Assembly: GCA_029561345.1 (NCBI GenBank)
Contig: JAKQJC010000007.1
Location: forward strand, 186,001-250,000
DNA: 64,000 nt
Source: Chloroflexota bacterium
Lineage (GTDB): Bacteria > Chloroflexota > Anaerolineae > Anaerolineales > Anaerolineaceae
Reading direction: 5' to 3'
The notes beneath the pieces are model-generated. The model had not been told where the DNA came from. It saw nothing but the letters and a program-made list of their open reading frames with translations, and searched no databases. Shown piece after piece: positions 62,743 to 64,000 of the stretch (position 1 is the stretch's first letter; each line of letters begins with the position of its first letter). The position numbers were made by a program, and so were the translations under genes.

Positions 62743-63404
62743 CCACTCAGCGCGTAACTGTTGTTGAAAAAATTCTTAATGCCAACGACCAACTCGCAGC
62801 TCAAAACAAGGCCCGTCTGGATGCTGCCGGCATTTTCTCCATCAATATCATGGCTTCTCCCGGCGCCGGAAAAACCAGCGTCATTCTCAACACCATCAAA
62901 GCCCTGATGCCCGATATTCGTCTGGGCGTCATCGAGGGCGACACCGCCCCGGTCACCATTGATGCCGATAAAGTCACCGCTGCGGGCATGCCCGCGGTAC
63001 AGATTAACACCGGCGGTGATTGCCATCTCGATGCAGCCATGATTAAGGATGCCCTCAACCAGCTTCCTCTGGAAAGCCTGGATATCATCATTATTGAAAA
63101 TGTGGGCAACCTGGTTTGTCCCGCAGCCTGGGATCTGGGCACCCATGCCAATGTGCTCATTGCCAGCATTCCTGAAGGTGATGACAAGCCGTACAAATAT
63201 CCGAATATTTACCGCGGTTTGGACGTGTTGATCCTCAACAAGATGGATCTGCTGCCCTACATCAATTTCAATACTGATTACTTCAAGCAGGGTGTCGAAA
63301 TGCTCAATCCTGGCCTCATCACCTTCCCCGTTTCCTGTAAGACAGGCGAGGGGCTGTCTGCCTGGGCAGATTGGCTGAAGTCCCACCTTAAACGGAAGGG
63401 ATAA
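62739..63404 (+). CDS. hypB: Hydrogenase nickel incorporation GTPase HypB
   Basis: GTPase that works with HypA to load nickel into [NiFe] hydrogenase. The P-loop is SPGAGKTS (40-47), the LGVIEGDTAP region is switch-like, and CPAAWDLGTH and LNKMDLLPY (guanine specificity NKMD) are intact. There is no N-terminal histidine-rich nickel-storage stretch, so it resembles the short HypB class. It overlaps hypA by 4 bases and hypF by one (TAATG), so the three are translationally coupled. Confidence 0.95.
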   Translation: MTTQRVTVVEKILNANDQLAAQNKARLDAAGIFSINIMASPGAGKTSVILNTIKALMPDIRLGVIEGDTAPVTIDADKVTAAGMPAVQINTGGDCHLDAAMIKDALNQLPLESLDIIIIENVGNLVCPAAWDLGTHANVLIASIPEGDDKPYKYPNIYRGLDVLILNKMDLLPYINFNTDYFKQGVEMLNPGLITFPVSCKTGEGLSAWADWLKSHLKRKG

Positions 63405-64000
63405 TGGAAAACCTCTCCGGGCTGAAAGTCCACATCCGCGGCATTGTTCAGGGAGTTGGCTTCCGCCCTTTTGTCTATAACCTTGCCACCTCGCTGGCAT
63501 TGACCGGCTGGGTGTGCAACACCTCCCGCGGGGTTGAAATTGAAGTCAACGGTCCATCCCCAGTGCTGGAGGAATTTACCCGCCGTCTGAGAATCGATGC
63601 GCCGCCTCTGGCGCGTATCGATTCTTTTCTGGTCACTCCCTGCCAACCCGATGGCTATGCGCTGTTTTCCATCATCGAAAGCCAGCCACAGCCCGGCGAT
63701 TTTATCCCCATCTCTCCTGATGTCTCCATCTGCCCTGACTGCCGCCGTGAACTCTTTGATCCGGCAGACCGGCGATTCCGTTACCCTTTCATCAACTGCA
63801 CCAACTGCGGCCCGCGTTTCACCATCATTCAGGACATCCCTTATGACCGCCCCAAAACCACCATGTCTGGTTTTCCCCTTTGCCCTGAATGTGATCGGGA
63901 ATATCACAATCCCGCTGACCGGCGATTTCATGCTCAGCCCGTGGCCTGCCCGGTCTGCGGTCCCAAAATTTGGCTGCAAAAAGATGGGCAACGCATCTCT
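63404..64000 (+). CDS. hypF: Carbamoyltransferase HypF (3' end missing)
   Basis: Makes the carbamoyl precursor of the cyanide ligand of the [NiFe] centre. The gene runs past the end of the window; 199 residues are visible and are open throughout. The acylphosphatase domain (about 8-90, with IVQGVGFRPFVY) is complete, and the paired zinc fingers are present: C110/C113 with C132/C135, and C160/C163 with C182/C185. The YrdC-like and carbamoyltransferase parts lie beyond. The start overlaps the hypB stop. Confidence 0.95.
   Translation, partial: MENLSGLKVHIRGIVQGVGFRPFVYNLATSLALTGWVCNTSRGVEIEVNGPSPVLEEFTRRLRIDAPPLARIDSFLVTPCQPDGYALFSIIESQPQPGDFIPISPDVSICPDCRRELFDPADRRFRYPFINCTNCGPRFTIIQDIPYDRPKTTMSGFPLCPECDREYHNPADRRFHAQPVACPVCGPKIWLQKDGQRIS

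Noticed and set aside
62676..63500. Minus-strand frame of 274 residues opposite hypB
   Set aside because: It lies opposite hypB, hypA and hypF, all confident, and has no recognisable domain or ribosome site.
63278..63991. Minus-strand frame opposite hypF
   Set aside because: It overlaps the clear acylphosphatase and zinc-finger coding of hypF; no motif supports it.

Overview
The window reads as one contiguous chromosome segment of a Chloroflexota bacterium, most likely an Anaerolineae-type anaerobe or facultative anaerobe. This is inferred from gene content, not from a marker search. The signs are GldF/GldG-like ABC genes with a DUF4340 protein, a long TPR protein with P-[DE]-W-L motifs, many GT-C membrane glycosyltransferases, a Reg_prop sensor kinase, DUF4438, a PPi-type phosphofructokinase with a membrane pyrophosphatase, and hyp hydrogenase-maturation genes. 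Genes are densely packed, with many 4-bp ATGA/GTGA overlaps. No stretch over 300 bases lacks a gene. I see no CRISPR array, IS element, prophage, rRNA or replication origin.

Layout. 1-7.2 kb: partial M23 peptidase, tRNA-Leu(GAG), plsX, a membrane protein, and a convergent sensor kinase/response regulator pair. 7.2-8.7 kb: scpB-rluB. 8.7-14.5 kb: a G5-domain lipoprotein, then an overlapping chain of UDP-glucuronate decarboxylase-like, GtrA, ChlI-like AAA+, UroD-like and rsmD genes. 14.5-18.8 kb: Nudix, then a DegS-like kinase, PPi-type phosphofructokinase and class II aldolase operon. 18.9-27.4 kb: five overlapping GT-C membrane genes and a sixth, divergent one. 27.5-34 kb: hppA, then divergently a four-gene ABC export system. 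34-40 kb: rpoD, the TPR/PDWL scaffold protein, ndk and a DUF2007 gene. 40-48 kb: aminotransferase, PhzF, cyclic-nucleotide-binding protein, cinA, a deaminase-CYTH fusion and malQ. 48-52 kb: EamA transporter, cyclase, CapA-like lipoprotein and tRNA-Arg(TCG). 52-57.9 kb: DUF4438, superoxide dismutase, ferredoxin, aspA, polyphosphate glucokinase, mltG and ruvX. 57.9-64 kb: a baseplate-J-like membrane protein, MuiA-like protein, CPBP protease, then hypA-hypB-hypF, with hypF running off the end.

Themes. Sugar metabolism looks wired to phosphoanhydrides: polyphosphate glucokinase, a phosphofructokinase with PPi-type residues, and a K+-independent-type H+-pyrophosphatase. Envelope glycan and peptidoglycan functions recur (GT-C cluster, GtrA, UXS, MltG, M23, CapA). 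Hydrogenase maturation points to [NiFe] hydrogenase metabolism. The most unusual proteins are the 1,231-residue TPR protein carrying a P-[DE]-W-[LIM] motif array with 288-bp DNA repeats, and an MTA/SAH-deaminase-type amidohydrolase fused to a CYTH-like domain.

Promoters, terminators and starts were read by eye. Family names come from motif recognition without database searches.
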